Assembly (NCBI RefSeq): GCF_004122145.1
Contig: NZ_SBKQ01000013.1
Span: forward strand, 58,609-122,608
Length of the DNA: 64,000 bases
Direction: 5' to 3'
Source: Flavobacterium piscinae
Lineage (GTDB): Bacteria > Bacteroidota > Bacteroidia > Flavobacteriales > Flavobacteriaceae
Part shown: in pieces, positions 1 through 9,052 of the stretch
Layout: each line of letters starts with the position of its first letter
Numbering within the stretch: the first letter of the stretch is position 1
Notes under the pieces: generated by a model
What the model was told of the DNA's origin: nothing
Databases searched by the model: none
The model's input: the letters and a program-made list of their open reading frames with translations, nothing else
Translations under genes and position numbers: made by a program

Positions 1-76
1 TAACATGATTAAAGAGAGACTATCAAACTATAAAAATTATTTTGCTAATCAGAAAAAATTAGCGTTAAATAAATAG
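1..76 (+). CDS. nqrC: NqrC C-terminal end (partial)
   Basis: The window opens inside a reading frame (phase from base 2) that gives the last 24 residues of a protein ending in LALNK and stops at 74-76, five bases before nqrD. Its place directly ahead of nqrD, nqrE and nqrF identifies it as the C-terminus of NqrC, the periplasmic-facing subunit of Na+-NQR that carries covalent FMN. The flavin-attachment threonine lies outside the window. The identification rests on operon order because the fragment is too short to recognise by itself. Confidence 0.75.
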   Translation, partial: NMIKERLSNYKNYFANQKKLALNK

Positions 77-81
77 AAATT

Positions 82-756
82 ATGTCAGAAGAAAAAGAAG
101 CTTTGTTCTCAAAGAAAAATAGATTATTGTTGTCTGATCCTTTAAATGACAACAATCCAATTACGGTTCAAGTACTTGGTGTTTGTTCCGCTTTAGCAAT
201 TACAGTTCAATTAAAACCTGCTTTAGTTATGGCTATGTCAGTAGTTGTAGTAACTGCTGCCAGTAACGTAATTATTTCATTATTAAGAAATTTAATTCCT
301 AACCGAATTCGTATTATTGTTCAGTTAGTTGTAGTGGCTGCATTGGTAATTTTAGTAGACCAAGTGTTAAAAGCATACTCATATGATGTCAGTAAACAAC
401 TTTCCGTATTCGTAGGTTTAATTATTACGAATTGTATTGTAATGGGACGTTTGGAAGCTTTTGCTCTTGCCAATGGTCCTTGGAAATCATTTTTAGATGG
501 CGTTGGTAATGGTGCAGGCTATGGACTATTATTGGTAGTTGTAGCATTTTTTAGAGAATTGTTTGGTTCCGGAAAACTTTTCGGAATAGAAGTATTAGGA
601 CATAAAGGTGCAACATTAGCTGAATCTACCGGATTGTATGCGTGGGGTTATGAAAATAACGGTTTAATGTTGTTGTCACCAATGGCGTTAATTGTAGTTG
701 GAATTATCATTTGGTTACAACGATCAAAAAACAGAAAATTAATTGAAAAACACTAA
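82..756 (+). CDS. nqrD: Na+-translocating NADH:quinone reductase subunit D
   Basis: Integral membrane subunit of the six-subunit sodium-pumping NADH:ubiquinone/menaquinone oxidoreductase in the inner membrane. The 224-residue product has a short charged N-terminus, then about six hydrophobic helices, the usual NqrD size. Cysteines at residues 35 (in VLGVCSA) and 118 (in ITNCIVMGR) match the pair that, with two cysteines of NqrE, holds an iron centre between the two half-membrane subunits. ATG start five bases after the nqrC stop. NqrD and NqrE are inverted-topology paralogues, and both are present here in standard order. Confidence 0.95.
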   Translation: MSEEKEALFSKKNRLLLSDPLNDNNPITVQVLGVCSALAITVQLKPALVMAMSVVVVTAASNVIISLLRNLIPNRIRIIVQLVVVAALVILVDQVLKAYSYDVSKQLSVFVGLIITNCIVMGRLEAFALANGPWKSFLDGVGNGAGYGLLLVVVAFFRELFGSGKLFGIEVLGHKGATLAESTGLYAWGYENNGLMLLSPMALIVVGIIIWLQRSKNRKLIEKH

Positions 757-787
757 TCATAGCCTCGCTATTTAAAAAATTATAACC

Positions 788-1405
788 ATGCAAGAATTAG
801 CTAGTTTATTTGTAAAAAGTATTTTCATTGAAAATATGATTTTTGCCTACTTCTTAGGAATGTGTTCCTACTTAGCGGTATCAAAAACGGTAAAAACAGC
901 CGTTGGATTAGGTGTAGCAGTTATTTTCGTTTTAGCAATTACAGTTCCTATAAATTATTTATTGGATAATTATCTTCTACAAGCCGGAGCTCTAAAATGG
1001 TTAGGAGAAGATTATGCGACTTTAGACCTAAGTTTCCTAAGTTTCATTATGTTTATTGCCGTAATTGCATCAATGGTGCAATTAGTTGAAATGGTAGTTG
1101 AAAAATTTGCACCTGCTCTTTATGGTGCATTAGGTATTTTCCTTCCGTTAATTGCTGTAAACTGTGCTATCTTGGGAGGATCTTTGTTTATGCAACAAAA
1201 GGCTTTTAATGGAATTTCTGAGGCTATAACCTATGGTTTAGGTTCAGGTATTGGATGGTTTCTTGCTATTTTAGCTATTGCAGCAATTAGAGAAAAAATC
1301 GCTTATTCACACGTGCCGGCTCCATTACGCGGATTAGGAATTACTTTCCTTATCACAGGTTTGATGGCAATTGCGTTTATGAGTTTTATGGGAATTAAAA
1401 TATAA
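788..1405 (+). CDS. nqrE: Na+-translocating NADH:quinone reductase subunit E
   Basis: Second half of the NqrD/NqrE membrane pair of Na+-NQR. The 205-residue protein is almost wholly hydrophobic, with about six transmembrane helices and the expected family length. Cys26 (in LGMCSYL) and Cys126 (in [10 protein letters not shown]) are the likely iron ligands that face those of NqrD in the middle of the bilayer. The gap to nqrD is 31 bases and to nqrF 16 bases, so the genes are probably on one transcript. No missing residue or frameshift is seen. Confidence 0.95.
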   Translation: MQELASLFVKSIFIENMIFAYFLGMCSYLAVSKTVKTAVGLGVAVIFVLAITVPINYLLDNYLLQAGALKWLGEDYATLDLSFLSFIMFIAVIASMVQLVEMVVEKFAPALYGALGIFLPLIAVNCAILGGSLFMQQKAFNGISEAITYGLGSGIGWFLAILAIAAIREKIAYSHVPAPLRGLGITFLITGLMAIAFMSFMGIKI

Positions 1406-1421
1406 TTTTACACAGATAAAA

Positions 1422-2717
1422 ATGGAGTATTCAGTTATTATAGCCAGTGTAGTAGTTTTTCTTATTATAGTCTTTCTATTAGTAAGTATGCTTTTAGGTG
1501 CTAAAGCAAAATTATTACCATCAGGTCCAGTTAAGATTAAAATCAACGGAGAAAACGAAATTGAAGTTGAATCAGGAAATACATTACTATCAACATTAGG
1601 GAACAGCAAGATTTTCTTACCTTCTGCATGTGGTGGTGGTGGAACTTGTATTCAATGTAAATGTATCGTTACAAACGGAGGAGGTTCAATTCTTCCGACT
1701 GAAGAACCACATTTTACCAGAAAAGAAATCGCTGAGGGTTGGCGATTAGGCTGTCAGGTAAAAGTGAAAAACGATATGGTTATCGAAGTGCCCGAGGAAG
1801 TTTTCGGTATTAAAAAATTTGAGGCTAAAGTTTATTCAAACTACAATGTAGCTTCATTTATCAAAGAATTTATTGTTGAATTGCCTGAGGATATGCATTA
1901 TGAAGCCGGAGGTTATATTCAAATTGAGATTCCTAAATGTGAAGTTAAATATACCGATATCGATATTACTGCTCATCCGGTTGAACACCCAGGAGAGCCG
2001 GAAAAATTTAAAGCTGAATGGGACAAATTCAATCTTTGGCCATTAGTAATGAAAAATGATGAGCTTGTTGAAAGAGCCTACTCAATGGCTTCTTATCCTG
2101 CTGAAGGTAGAAAAATTATGCTAAATGTTAGGATTGCTACGCCACCATGGGACAGAAATATCAATGGTTGGGCAAAAGTTAATCCAGGTGTAGCATCGTC
2201 TTATATTTTCTCTAAAAAAGCAGGAGATCCTGTTGTAGTTTCAGGTCCTTATGGTGAATTCTTTATCAACGAGTCTGAAGCAGAAATGTTATACGTTGGT
2301 GGTGGTGCCGGAATGGCTCCGATGCGTTCACATTTATATCACCTTTTCAGAACTGTAAAAACAGGTAGAAAAGTTACTTACTGGTATGGTGGACGTTCTA
2401 AACGTGAATTGTTCTATACTGACCATTTTAGAGCGTTAGAAAAAGATTTTCCTAACTTCAAATTTTATTTAGCTCTTTCAGAACCACTTCCGGAAGATAA
2501 TTGGAAAGTAAAAGACGGAATAAATGGAGAAGGTGATGGTTTTGTAGGGTTTATTCATAATGTAGTAATCGATAATTATTTATCTACACACGAAAACCCG
2601 GAAGATATTGAATTGTATTTCTGTGGTCCACCAATGATGAACAATGCTGTTCAAAAAATGGGTGAAGATTTCGGTTTAGATCCTGAAAATATAAGATTCG
2701 ACGATTTCGGAGGATAA
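1422..2717 (+). CDS. nqrF: Na+-translocating NADH:quinone reductase subunit F (NADH entry, 2Fe-2S, FAD)
   Basis: Entry point for NADH electrons into Na+-NQR. The 431-residue protein has one N-terminal transmembrane helix (about 4-26) and then a ferredoxin-like domain with 2Fe-2S ligands Cys70, Cys76, Cys79 and Cys111, the same numbering as the Vibrio enzyme. It ends in a ferredoxin-NADP reductase-like part with the FAD motif RAYSMASYP and the NADH-binding GGGAGMAP loop, finishing FDDFGG. It catalyses NADH oxidation on the cytoplasmic face and passes electrons through FAD and Fe-S to the membrane subunits. It is the last nqr gene, and a hairpin with a T-run follows at 2747-2814. Confidence 0.97.
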   Translation: MEYSVIIASVVVFLIIVFLLVSMLLGAKAKLLPSGPVKIKINGENEIEVESGNTLLSTLGNSKIFLPSACGGGGTCIQCKCIVTNGGGSILPTEEPHFTRKEIAEGWRLGCQVKVKNDMVIEVPEEVFGIKKFEAKVYSNYNVASFIKEFIVELPEDMHYEAGGYIQIEIPKCEVKYTDIDITAHPVEHPGEPEKFKAEWDKFNLWPLVMKNDELVERAYSMASYPAEGRKIMLNVRIATPPWDRNINGWAKVNPGVASSYIFSKKAGDPVVVSGPYGEFFINESEAEMLYVGGGAGMAPMRSHLYHLFRTVKTGRKVTYWYGGRSKRELFYTDHFRALEKDFPNFKFYLALSEPLPEDNWKVKDGINGEGDGFVGFIHNVVIDNYLSTHENPEDIELYFCGPPMMNNAVQKMGEDFGLDPENIRFDDFGG

Positions 2718-2746
2718 TTATTTATCTTACTAAAAGATAAAATTTT

Positions 2747-2814
2747 AAACCATTAAATTGTTAAGTTTTATTAAGCGTTACAGCTTGATTTTCTTAATAA
2801 TTTAATGGTTTTTT
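2747..2814 (+). terminator. Probable terminator after nqrF
   Basis: Arms at 2747-2765 and 2793-2811 pair over 19 bases with a single G-U, with a 27-base loop and a run of six T from 2809. The long AT-rich stem sits 29 bases after the nqrF stop and would end the nqr transcript before the next promoter at about 2871. Confidence 0.65.
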
Positions 2815-2870
2815 CATTGTTTCAGTCTTCTTTTTTGATTTAATTAGGATTCGCTTTTCATAAATCTATA

Positions 2871-2878
2871 TACCTTTG
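2871..2878 (+). promoter_or_regulatory. Bacteroidota -7 box before the Nqr-linked gene
   Basis: TACCTTTG fits the TAnnTTTG -7 consensus of Flavobacterium/Bacteroides housekeeping promoters and lies only four bases before the ATG at 2883, so the transcript would be leaderless or nearly so. I find no good TTTG -33 element at the ideal 19-base spacing. Confidence 0.5.
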
Positions 2879-2882
2879 TCTT

Positions 2883-3248
2883 ATGGAAATTTTATCAAAT
2901 CAAGAACTCCACAATGTGGCGATGAATTATGTGGGAAAGGAACTCGAAAAGCAAGGTTTTGAGTTTATTGCAGTCAACAGTCAGTTAAAACGACATCCTC
3001 AGTTTGTGTGTGTTGATAAACCTACTAACACATTGCATTTTGTTTTAGTAACGGTTTATAATTATCCGGACAATCCGGAAGATTATGATGTTCTTTGGAT
3101 GGAAACGTTCAAAAAACATGCACAAAAACTTAAAGCAAAAGTGCTTTATGCCGGAGTTGGAATTGCAAATGCAGTTGATTATGAAAAGCCAATTTTTAAA
3201 AATGAAGACTATATTATTAATTTTAATGGAATCAAAGAAATTTCTTAG
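2883..3248 (+). CDS. Conserved small protein linked to nqr/apbE, function unknown
   Basis: A soluble 121-residue protein without signal peptide or membrane helix. I do not recognise an enzyme family with certainty. The predicted pattern is a long N-terminal helix (about 6-25), two or three strands (to about 58), a helix around 70-87 and a final strand. This resembles the restriction-endonuclease-like alpha-beta core without the catalytic acidic and lysine residues, but that reading is speculative. From memory, databases sometimes label such proteins NqrF; it has none of the 2Fe-2S, FAD or NADH motifs of NqrF, so that name would be wrong. The gene sits between nqrF and apbE and overlaps the apbE start by 23 bases, which suggests co-translation and a role near Nqr maturation. 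Confidence 0.8.
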   Translation: MEILSNQELHNVAMNYVGKELEKQGFEFIAVNSQLKRHPQFVCVDKPTNTLHFVLVTVYNYPDNPEDYDVLWMETFKKHAQKLKAKVLYAGVGIANAVDYEKPIFKNEDYIINFNGIKEIS

Positions 3249-4245
3249 TTTATGTGTATTTATGTTCTTCTTTTTTTCCTGTCAAACTAAAGAAAAAGAT
3301 AGACTTTTTGTTATTCAAGGGGAAGCACAAGGAAGCACTTATGCATTAAAATATTGCAGTACAAGTGAAGTAATCAATAAACAAAGTATAGATTCTCTTT
3401 TACTTGCATTTGATTATTCACTTTCAACTTATCGAACTGATTCTAAAATTTCTAAAATAAACCTAGGTGATTCAACAATGGTGGTGGATGATTTTTTTGT
3501 AGAGACATTCAAAACCTCTCAAAAAATTTACCAAGAAACTGATGGACTTTTCGATCCAACTATCGGTGTTTTGGTGAATGCTTATGGATTTGGTCCCAAC
3601 CAAGGAAAATTCGATTTGAATCCATCAAAAATAGATAGTTTATTACAGTTTGTTGGATTTGATAAAGTTCAATTAAATAAAGATCGAACTATTTCAAAAA
3701 AATTCAGAGCGACGTATTTTGACTTCAATGCTATTGCACAAGGCTATTCTGTAGATGTAGTTGTAAATTTCTTAAAATCCAAAGGAATTAAAAATGGTAT
3801 TGTAGAAATTGGAGGAGAAATTTTTGCTTTTGGGAGAAATATAGTAGAAAATAAAAATTGGATTGTTGGTATTGATGATCCAACTCAAAAACCAGAGGAA
3901 AGAACCTTAATTGCCAAAATTAAATTAGAAAATTTAGGAATGGCAACATCGGGTAATTACAGAAAGGTCAAGTTTGATAGCATAACCGGACAAAAGTATG
4001 TACACATCATTAATCCCAAAATAGGTCTTTCTCAAAAAAGTGCCTTGTTGAGTGCTACAGTTTTAGCACCAAGGTGTATTGATGCTGATGGCTATGCTAC
4101 TGCTTTTATGATCATGGATTTTGAAAACATAAAAAAGATATTGAAAAATAGAAATGATCTTTATGTTCTATTAATTTATACGGATGAGAATAATGCAATT
4201 CAACAATTCAAATCAGCCAATTTTCAGTCACTTGTTTTAGAATGA
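3226..4245 (+). CDS. apbE: FAD:protein FMN transferase (ApbE), lipoprotein
   Basis: Transfers FMN from FAD to threonine residues of target proteins such as NqrB and NqrC, on the outer side of the inner membrane. The frame is open from 3085, but the start at 3226 gives a clear lipoprotein signal peptide with Cys19 in FFFSCQ and a product of 339 residues, the normal ApbE size. Family landmarks seen are the TDGLFDPTIG stretch, DFNAIAQGYSVD, a glycine-rich VEIGGEIFAFG strand and a late HIINPK block. It lies downstream of the nqr genes it would serve and overlaps the preceding small gene by 23 bases. Confidence 0.93.
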   Translation: MESKKFLSLCVFMFFFFSCQTKEKDRLFVIQGEAQGSTYALKYCSTSEVINKQSIDSLLLAFDYSLSTYRTDSKISKINLGDSTMVVDDFFVETFKTSQKIYQETDGLFDPTIGVLVNAYGFGPNQGKFDLNPSKIDSLLQFVGFDKVQLNKDRTISKKFRATYFDFNAIAQGYSVDVVVNFLKSKGIKNGIVEIGGEIFAFGRNIVENKNWIVGIDDPTQKPEERTLIAKIKLENLGMATSGNYRKVKFDSITGQKYVHIINPKIGLSQKSALLSATVLAPRCIDADGYATAFMIMDFENIKKILKNRNDLYVLLIYTDENNAIQQFKSANFQSLVLE

Positions 4246-4338
4246 TTCTAAAAGTAGGTTTTTTCGTTAAAGAAAATATAATAAGTTTTAACATTTAGAG
4301 TTATAGCTTTAGATTTACAAAACATTAATAATTTTTAT

Positions 4339-7146
4339 ATGAAAAAACTAAACAAACTATTCTTGTTTTTACTTGCTTTGCCTTCTTTGGTTTTTGCACA
4401 AGAACTAAAATTAGACAATCCGATTCCGATGGATCCAACAGTAAAAACCGGAAAATTAAAGAACGGATTAACGTATTATATCAAGAAAAACGCTAAACCG
4501 GAAAACAAGGTTGACTTACGATTGGTTATAAATGCAGGTTCCATTCTAGAAAATGATGACCAACAAGGATTAGCTCATTTTATGGAGCACATGTGCTTTA
4601 ATGGTACAAAGAATTTTCCAAAAAATGAATTAGTAGATTATTTGCAAAGTATTGGGGTGAAATTCGGTCAGCATTTGAATGCCTATACTAGTTTTGATGA
4701 AACAGTTTATTTTCTTCCCATTCCATCCAATGATCCTGAGAAACTGGAAAAAGGATTTCAAATTATTGAGGATTGGGCTTTCAACACAACATTAACTCCG
4801 GAAGAAATTGATAAAGAAAGAGGTGTTGTTTTAGAAGAATACCGAATTGGTTTGGGAGCAGACAAGAGAATGATGGGTCGGTTTATGCCCAAAATGATGT
4901 ATAATTCACATTATGCTAAACGTCTTCCAATTGGTCAAAAAGAAATTTTGGAAAACTTTACCTATGATAAAGTAGTGAGTTTTTATAAAGATTGGTACAG
5001 ACCAAATTTAATGAGTGTTATCGTTGTTGGTGATATTGATGAAGCTGAGATGGAGAAAAAAATTATCGCTCATTTTTCAAAATATAAAAATCCTAAAAAC
5101 GAACGTCCAAGAACTAAATTTGACGTTCCTAATCACAAAGAAACTTTTGTGGCAATAGAAAGTGATCCGGAAGCAGCTTTCACACAAGTTCAATTGCTTT
5201 ATAAAGATTATGATGAACCAAAAGTAGTGAAAACGATTGGTGATATGAAAGAGGAATTAACGATTGGTTTGTTTGCAACAATGTTAAACAATCGTTTGGA
5301 AGAAAAGAGAAACTCGCCTAATCCACCATTTACGTATGGATATTCTTATTATGGTGGGACGTATGCTAAAACGAAAAAAGCATTTCAATCCTTTGCGATG
5401 GTGCCTCAAGACAAACAATTAGATGCCTTGAAAATATTAGTGGAAGAAAATGAGCGTGTAAAAACTTTTGGATTTACAAAAGGGGAGTTGGAAAGAGCAA
5501 AAACAGAATTTTTAGCTCAAATTGAACAACAATACAATGAAAGGGATAAGACAGAATCTGAAAATTATGTATGGGAATACCAAGGAAATTTTTTACAAAA
5601 TGATCCGATTCCCGGAATTGAATGGACATTTACAACCATGCAAAAATTATTACCATCAATTACTCTTGAAGAAACCAATAAATTGATTAATGGTTATATA
5701 AAAGAAGACAATAGGGTAGTTATTCTAACAGGACCTGAAAAAGAAGGAATGGTAAAACCAACTGAACAAGAAGTTTTAAATTCAATAAAAGTTGATAAAT
5801 CTTCAATAACTGCCTATGTTGATGAAGCTGTAGCTGAAAGCTTACTACGAAATCCGGTAAAAAAAGGTTCGGTTGCTAAAAAAGAAACCAATGATAAAAT
5901 CGGCACAACAACTCTAACCTTATCCAACGGAGCAAAAGTTACCTATAAAAAAACAGACTTTAAAAATGATGAAATTCTTTTTGAAGCGTTAAGTTTTGGA
6001 GGCTCAAATTTAATTGGAAATGAAGAGTTTGAAAAAGTGCAGTGGGCAATGGGGGGACTTACAGAAGCTGGTTTTTCGGGAATGAAATTAAACGATATTA
6101 ACAAATTTATGACCGGTAAAATTGCCAGAGTTAATCCCTATGTTGGTGGAACGCAAGAAGGTTTCCGCGGATCAACAACACCAAAAGATTTAGAATATCT
6201 TTTTCAAATGGTTTATGCTTATTTTACCGATTTAAATATGGATAATGAAGCTTTTGAAAGCTACAAAATCAAACAAAATGGTTTTATGGCTAATATGAAG
6301 GCTATGCCAACCATGCATTTTCAAAATGAATTATATACTTATTTGAATCAAGATAATCCAAGATTTAAAGGAATTTTACCGGATGATGCTGCTTGGGAAA
6401 AAACAGATTATGAATTGGCTTATAAAAAATTCAAAGAGCGTTTTGCAAATGCAGCAGATTTCCATTTTTATTTTGTTGGTAATATAGATGAACAAAAGTT
6501 AGAAGAGTTTGCCAACCTTTATCTAGCCTCTTTACCATCAAACGGGACAGCTGAAAAAGCTGTTGATTTAGGTTACAGAATGAAAAAAGGGGATTTGAAA
6601 AAAGTAGTTAAAAAAGGGAAAGACCCAAAAAGCACAGTAAACATAATGTTCTATGGTGACTGTACCTATGATGCCAAAGAAGCTCTTGCCTTGCGTGCAG
6701 CTGGTGAAGTCTTAACAATCAAATTAATTGAAGAGCTTCGTGAAAATGAAAGTGGAGTTTATGGAGCAAGTGCCCGAGGAAGTATGAACAAAGTGCCTTA
6801 TGGCAGTTATAATTTTACTATTAATTTCCCTTGCGGACCGGAGAATGCAGAAGCATTAACTCAATCAGCGTTAAGGGAATTAAACAAAATTATTGAGAAT
6901 GGTCCGGAGGAGAAAGATATCAATAAATTCAAAGAAGCAGAAAAATTAGACTATAAGGAAAAAATCAAACAGAATAATTACTGGATGTCTTATTTAACGC
7001 GATCGTTTACTTACGGAGTTTCTGCAGATGAAATTTTAAGTGTGGAACAAAAAATCGATGCAGTTACTGCAAAAGATATTCAAGCTGTGGCCAAAAAATA
7101 CCTTTCAAAAGACAAGGTAGTGGCCATGTTAATGCCGGAAGAATAA
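4339..7146 (+). CDS. M16 family zinc metallopeptidase (two-domain, pitrilysin-like)
   Basis: A 935-residue secreted or periplasmic peptidase. Residues 1-20 form a signal peptide ending VFAQ. The inverted zinc motif HxxEH is at 80-84 (HFMEH), with the third ligand expected in the ERGVVLEEYR segment about 80 residues later. A second, catalytically inactive M16 half occupies the C-terminal part, as is usual for full-length members. M16 enzymes degrade peptides inside a clam-shell chamber. The gene stands alone, ending in a hairpin at 7174-7208. The substrate cannot be told from sequence. Confidence 0.93.
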   Translation: MKKLNKLFLFLLALPSLVFAQELKLDNPIPMDPTVKTGKLKNGLTYYIKKNAKPENKVDLRLVINAGSILENDDQQGLAHFMEHMCFNGTKNFPKNELVDYLQSIGVKFGQHLNAYTSFDETVYFLPIPSNDPEKLEKGFQIIEDWAFNTTLTPEEIDKERGVVLEEYRIGLGADKRMMGRFMPKMMYNSHYAKRLPIGQKEILENFTYDKVVSFYKDWYRPNLMSVIVVGDIDEAEMEKKIIAHFSKYKNPKNERPRTKFDVPNHKETFVAIESDPEAAFTQVQLLYKDYDEPKVVKTIGDMKEELTIGLFATMLNNRLEEKRNSPNPPFTYGYSYYGGTYAKTKKAFQSFAMVPQDKQLDALKILVEENERVKTFGFTKGELERAKTEFLAQIEQQYNERDKTESENYVWEYQGNFLQNDPIPGIEWTFTTMQKLLPSITLEETNKLINGYIKEDNRVVILTGPEKEGMVKPTEQEVLNSIKVDKSSITAYVDEAVAESLLRNPVKKGSVAKKETNDKIGTTTLTLSNGAKVTYKKTDFKNDEILFEALSFGGSNLIGNEEFEKVQWAMGGLTEAGFSGMKLNDINKFMTGKIARVNPYVGGTQEGFRGSTTPKDLEYLFQMVYAYFTDLNMDNEAFESYKIKQNGFMANMKAMPTMHFQNELYTYLNQDNPRFKGILPDDAAWEKTDYELAYKKFKERFANAADFHFYFVGNIDEQKLEEFANLYLASLPSNGTAEKAVDLGYRMKKGDLKKVVKKGKDPKSTVNIMFYGDCTYDAKEALALRAAGEVLTIKLIEELRENESGVYGASARGSMNKVPYGSYNFTINFPCGPENAEALTQSALRELNKIIENGPEEKDINKFKEAEKLDYKEKIKQNNYWMSYLTRSFTYGVSADEILSVEQKIDAVTAKDIQAVAKKYLSKDKVVAMLMPEE

Positions 7147-7173
7147 TTTACAAATTAAATGATTTTATTTATT

Positions 7174-7208
7174 AGCCCATGGTTGAAACCGTGGGCTTTA
7201 TTTTTATT
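7174..7208 (+). terminator. Rho-independent terminator after the M16 peptidase gene
   Basis: An 11-base stem (7174-7184 with 7187-7197, one G-U) closes a two-base loop and is followed by a T-rich tract. It is GC-rich for this genome. It sits between convergent genes and mainly serves the plus strand. Confidence 0.8.
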
Positions 7209-7971
7209 TAAAACAAACCGGAATGATTTCTCCTTTAGACAAACAATATTTCTCAACTAATTCAGGTGAAATTTTTGTCGTATAATCTTCTTCGATAACC
7301 GTGAAACCAACGCTTCTTAATTTGTCAAAATAATCTCTTCCATATACACGAACATGATCATATTGACCAAAAATTTGGGCTCTTTCTTTTTTATCCGTGA
7401 TCGAATCATCTGAAAAAGTAGTGGGTCTTGACAAATCTTGCGGAATTTGAAAAATCCCCATGCCGCCCGGTTTTAAAACACGATACAACTCTTGCATCGC
7501 TTTTGTATCATCCGGAATATGTTCTAAAACATGATTGCATAAAATCATATCATACAAATTGTCTTCAAACGGAAGATTACAAATATCCGCTTTCACATCA
7601 GCCAACGGAGAAAGCAAATCAGTAGTGGTATAATCTAAATTTTTTTGATTTTTGAAACGTTTGTAAAAGGCTTGCTCCGGTGCAAAATGTAATACCTTTT
7701 TTGGAGCTGTAAAAAAATCGGTTTCATTCTTTAAATACAACCATAACAATCGATGTCTTTCCAACGAAAGTGTACTTGGAGATAATACATTATTGCGTTG
7801 CTTTCCATATCCATAAGGTAAAAACATTCTAAAACTTTTTCCGTCAATTGGGTCGGTAAAACGATTTCCTTTTAATAAGAAAGCCAAAATAGGTCGCACT
7901 ACATAACTTAACCGAATAAGAAATGGCCTCGGGATTTTATTTAATATAAATTTGACTATTTTTTTTATCAT
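7204..7971 (-). CDS. Class I SAM-dependent methyltransferase
   Basis: A 255-residue cytoplasmic protein with a Methyltransf_11-like core. The acidic end of strand 2 is followed by LADVKADICNLPFEDN (motif II region), then CNHVLEHIPDD, the post-strand motif of small-molecule methyltransferases, and LKPGGMGIFQIP. The glycine-rich motif I is weak (VLHFAPEQAF instead of DxGxGxG), a form seen in some sugar or lipid methyltransferases. The substrate is unknown. It overlaps the end of map by four bases and is probably translated from the same message. Confidence 0.85.
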   Translation of the reverse strand: MIKKIVKFILNKIPRPFLIRLSYVVRPILAFLLKGNRFTDPIDGKSFRMFLPYGYGKQRNNVLSPSTLSLERHRLLWLYLKNETDFFTAPKKVLHFAPEQAFYKRFKNQKNLDYTTTDLLSPLADVKADICNLPFEDNLYDMILCNHVLEHIPDDTKAMQELYRVLKPGGMGIFQIPQDLSRPTTFSDDSITDKKERAQIFGQYDHVRVYGRDYFDKLRSVGFTVIEEDYTTKISPELVEKYCLSKGEIIPVCFK

Positions 7972-8786
7972 AATACCAAGGGTGATCTCCTAAATTCCTT
8001 CTCCTCATCACTCACAATCCCCAAAGCATCATAAACATATTGAAAGGTTGAAAGCAACTCCGGTTTGCCGTCAATTAACGCTACATTGTGTTCAAAATGT
8101 GCACTAGGCTTCATGTCAGCCGTTAAAATCGTCCAACCGTCTTTTAACTGTTTGATGTTTTTAGTACCCATGTTAATCATTGGCTCAATGGCAACGACCA
8201 TGCCTTCCACAAATAACTTTCCGCGACCTCTTTTACCATAATTCGGCATCTCCGGATCTTCGTGCATTTTTCGTCCTAAACCGTGACCAACCAATTCTCG
8301 CACAACACCATAGCCATGTGACTCACAATATTTTTGAATGGCGTTTCCAACATCTTCTACACGGTTACCGGCCCTAAATTCTCGAATTCCAATGTATAAT
8401 GATTCTTTGGTTATTTTCAACAACTTTTTAGTTTCAGGAGCCACCTCGCCAATTTCAAAAGAATACGCATGATCACCGTAAAATTCATTCATCAATACGC
8501 CACAATCCACCGAAATCACATCACCACTTTCCAACGGTTTATTATTCGGAATACCATGAACCACTTGTGCATTCGGACTCATACACAACGAATTCGGAAA
8601 ACCATACAAACCCAAGAAAGCCGGCACACCACCATGATCACGAATAAATTCTTCCGCTAACTTGTCTAAATATAATGTCGTTACACCGGGTTTGATTTCC
8701 TTCGCAATCATACCAAGTGTTTTCGAAACCAATAGCGAACTCGCACGCATTAACTCAATTTCTTCTCGGGTTTTTGGGATAATCAT
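7968..8786 (-). CDS. map: Type I methionine aminopeptidase
   Basis: Removes the initiator methionine from nascent proteins. The 272-residue product has all five metal ligands in context: Asp in ISVDCGVL, Asp in FYGDHAYSF, His in GHGLGRKMHE, Glu in VAIEPMI and Glu in FEHNVAL. I use the ATG at 8786 (MIIPKTREEIELM); a TTG two codons upstream extends the frame but is unlikely. A -7 box on this strand at 8805-8812 lies just ahead. The methyltransferase gene follows with a four-base overlap. Confidence 0.95.
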   Translation of the reverse strand: MIIPKTREEIELMRASSLLVSKTLGMIAKEIKPGVTTLYLDKLAEEFIRDHGGVPAFLGLYGFPNSLCMSPNAQVVHGIPNNKPLESGDVISVDCGVLMNEFYGDHAYSFEIGEVAPETKKLLKITKESLYIGIREFRAGNRVEDVGNAIQKYCESHGYGVVRELVGHGLGRKMHEDPEMPNYGKRGRGKLFVEGMVVAIEPMINMGTKNIKQLKDGWTILTADMKPSAHFEHNVALIDGKPELLSTFQYVYDALGIVSDEEKEFRRSPLVL

Positions 8787-8804
8787 AATCAAATTTTAAA
8801 GGCA

Positions 8805-8812
8805 CAAAGGTA
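8805..8812 (-). promoter_or_regulatory. -7 box for map
   Basis: On the minus strand the sequence reads TACCTTTG, a match to TAnnTTTG, ending 18 bases before the map ATG. A -33 element is not convincing. Confidence 0.5.
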
Positions 8813-8844
8813 CACATTTTTATCTTTTTTATTAGAAGCAATTT

Positions 8845-8976
8845 CCCGTCATCCGCTGCAAGCTTTTTTGTTTTGTTGCTTTTTTCTAAAGCAAAAAAAG
8901 AGCTTCTAAAGTCGCTTTTTTTACTAAGAAAAAATGCAACAATCCTGCAAAAGGCTTTCCGCTACTACCGGGGCTA
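8845..8976. repeat. Intergenic inverted-repeat element, copy 1
   Basis: About 132 bp between divergent genes map and the CoA-transferase gene. It begins TCCGCTGCAAGC-like and ends CGCTACTACCGGGGCTA, with an inner hairpin formed by AAAAAAAGAGC and GTCGCTTTTTTT. The ends are imperfect inverted repeats of each other. A second, diverged copy is at 32545-32680: the left ends agree at about 17 of 21 positions, the right ends at about 16 of 19, and the inner blocks AAAAAGAGCTTC and GTCGCTTTTT are shared. It has no coding capacity, so it is more like a dispersed REP/BIME- or MITE-type element than a gene. Confidence 0.75.
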
Positions 8977-9027
8977 AAATCAGCAAAAACAATGAGAAAT
9001 ATCAGTTTTTATGTGAAAATCCAACCT

Positions 9028-9035
9028 TATCTTTG
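9028..9035 (+). promoter_or_regulatory. -7 box for the CoA-transferase gene
   Basis: TATCTTTG matches TAnnTTTG and ends 17 bases before the ATG at 9053. GTTT at 9005-9008 stands where TTTG would be expected 19 bases upstream. Confidence 0.55.
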
Positions 9036-9052
9036 TTCAAAATTTAGGAACT

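Noticed and set aside
3085..3225. Longer in-frame start for apbE
   Set aside because: It would place 47 extra residues ahead of a clear lipoprotein signal peptide and overlap the upstream gene almost wholly out of frame.
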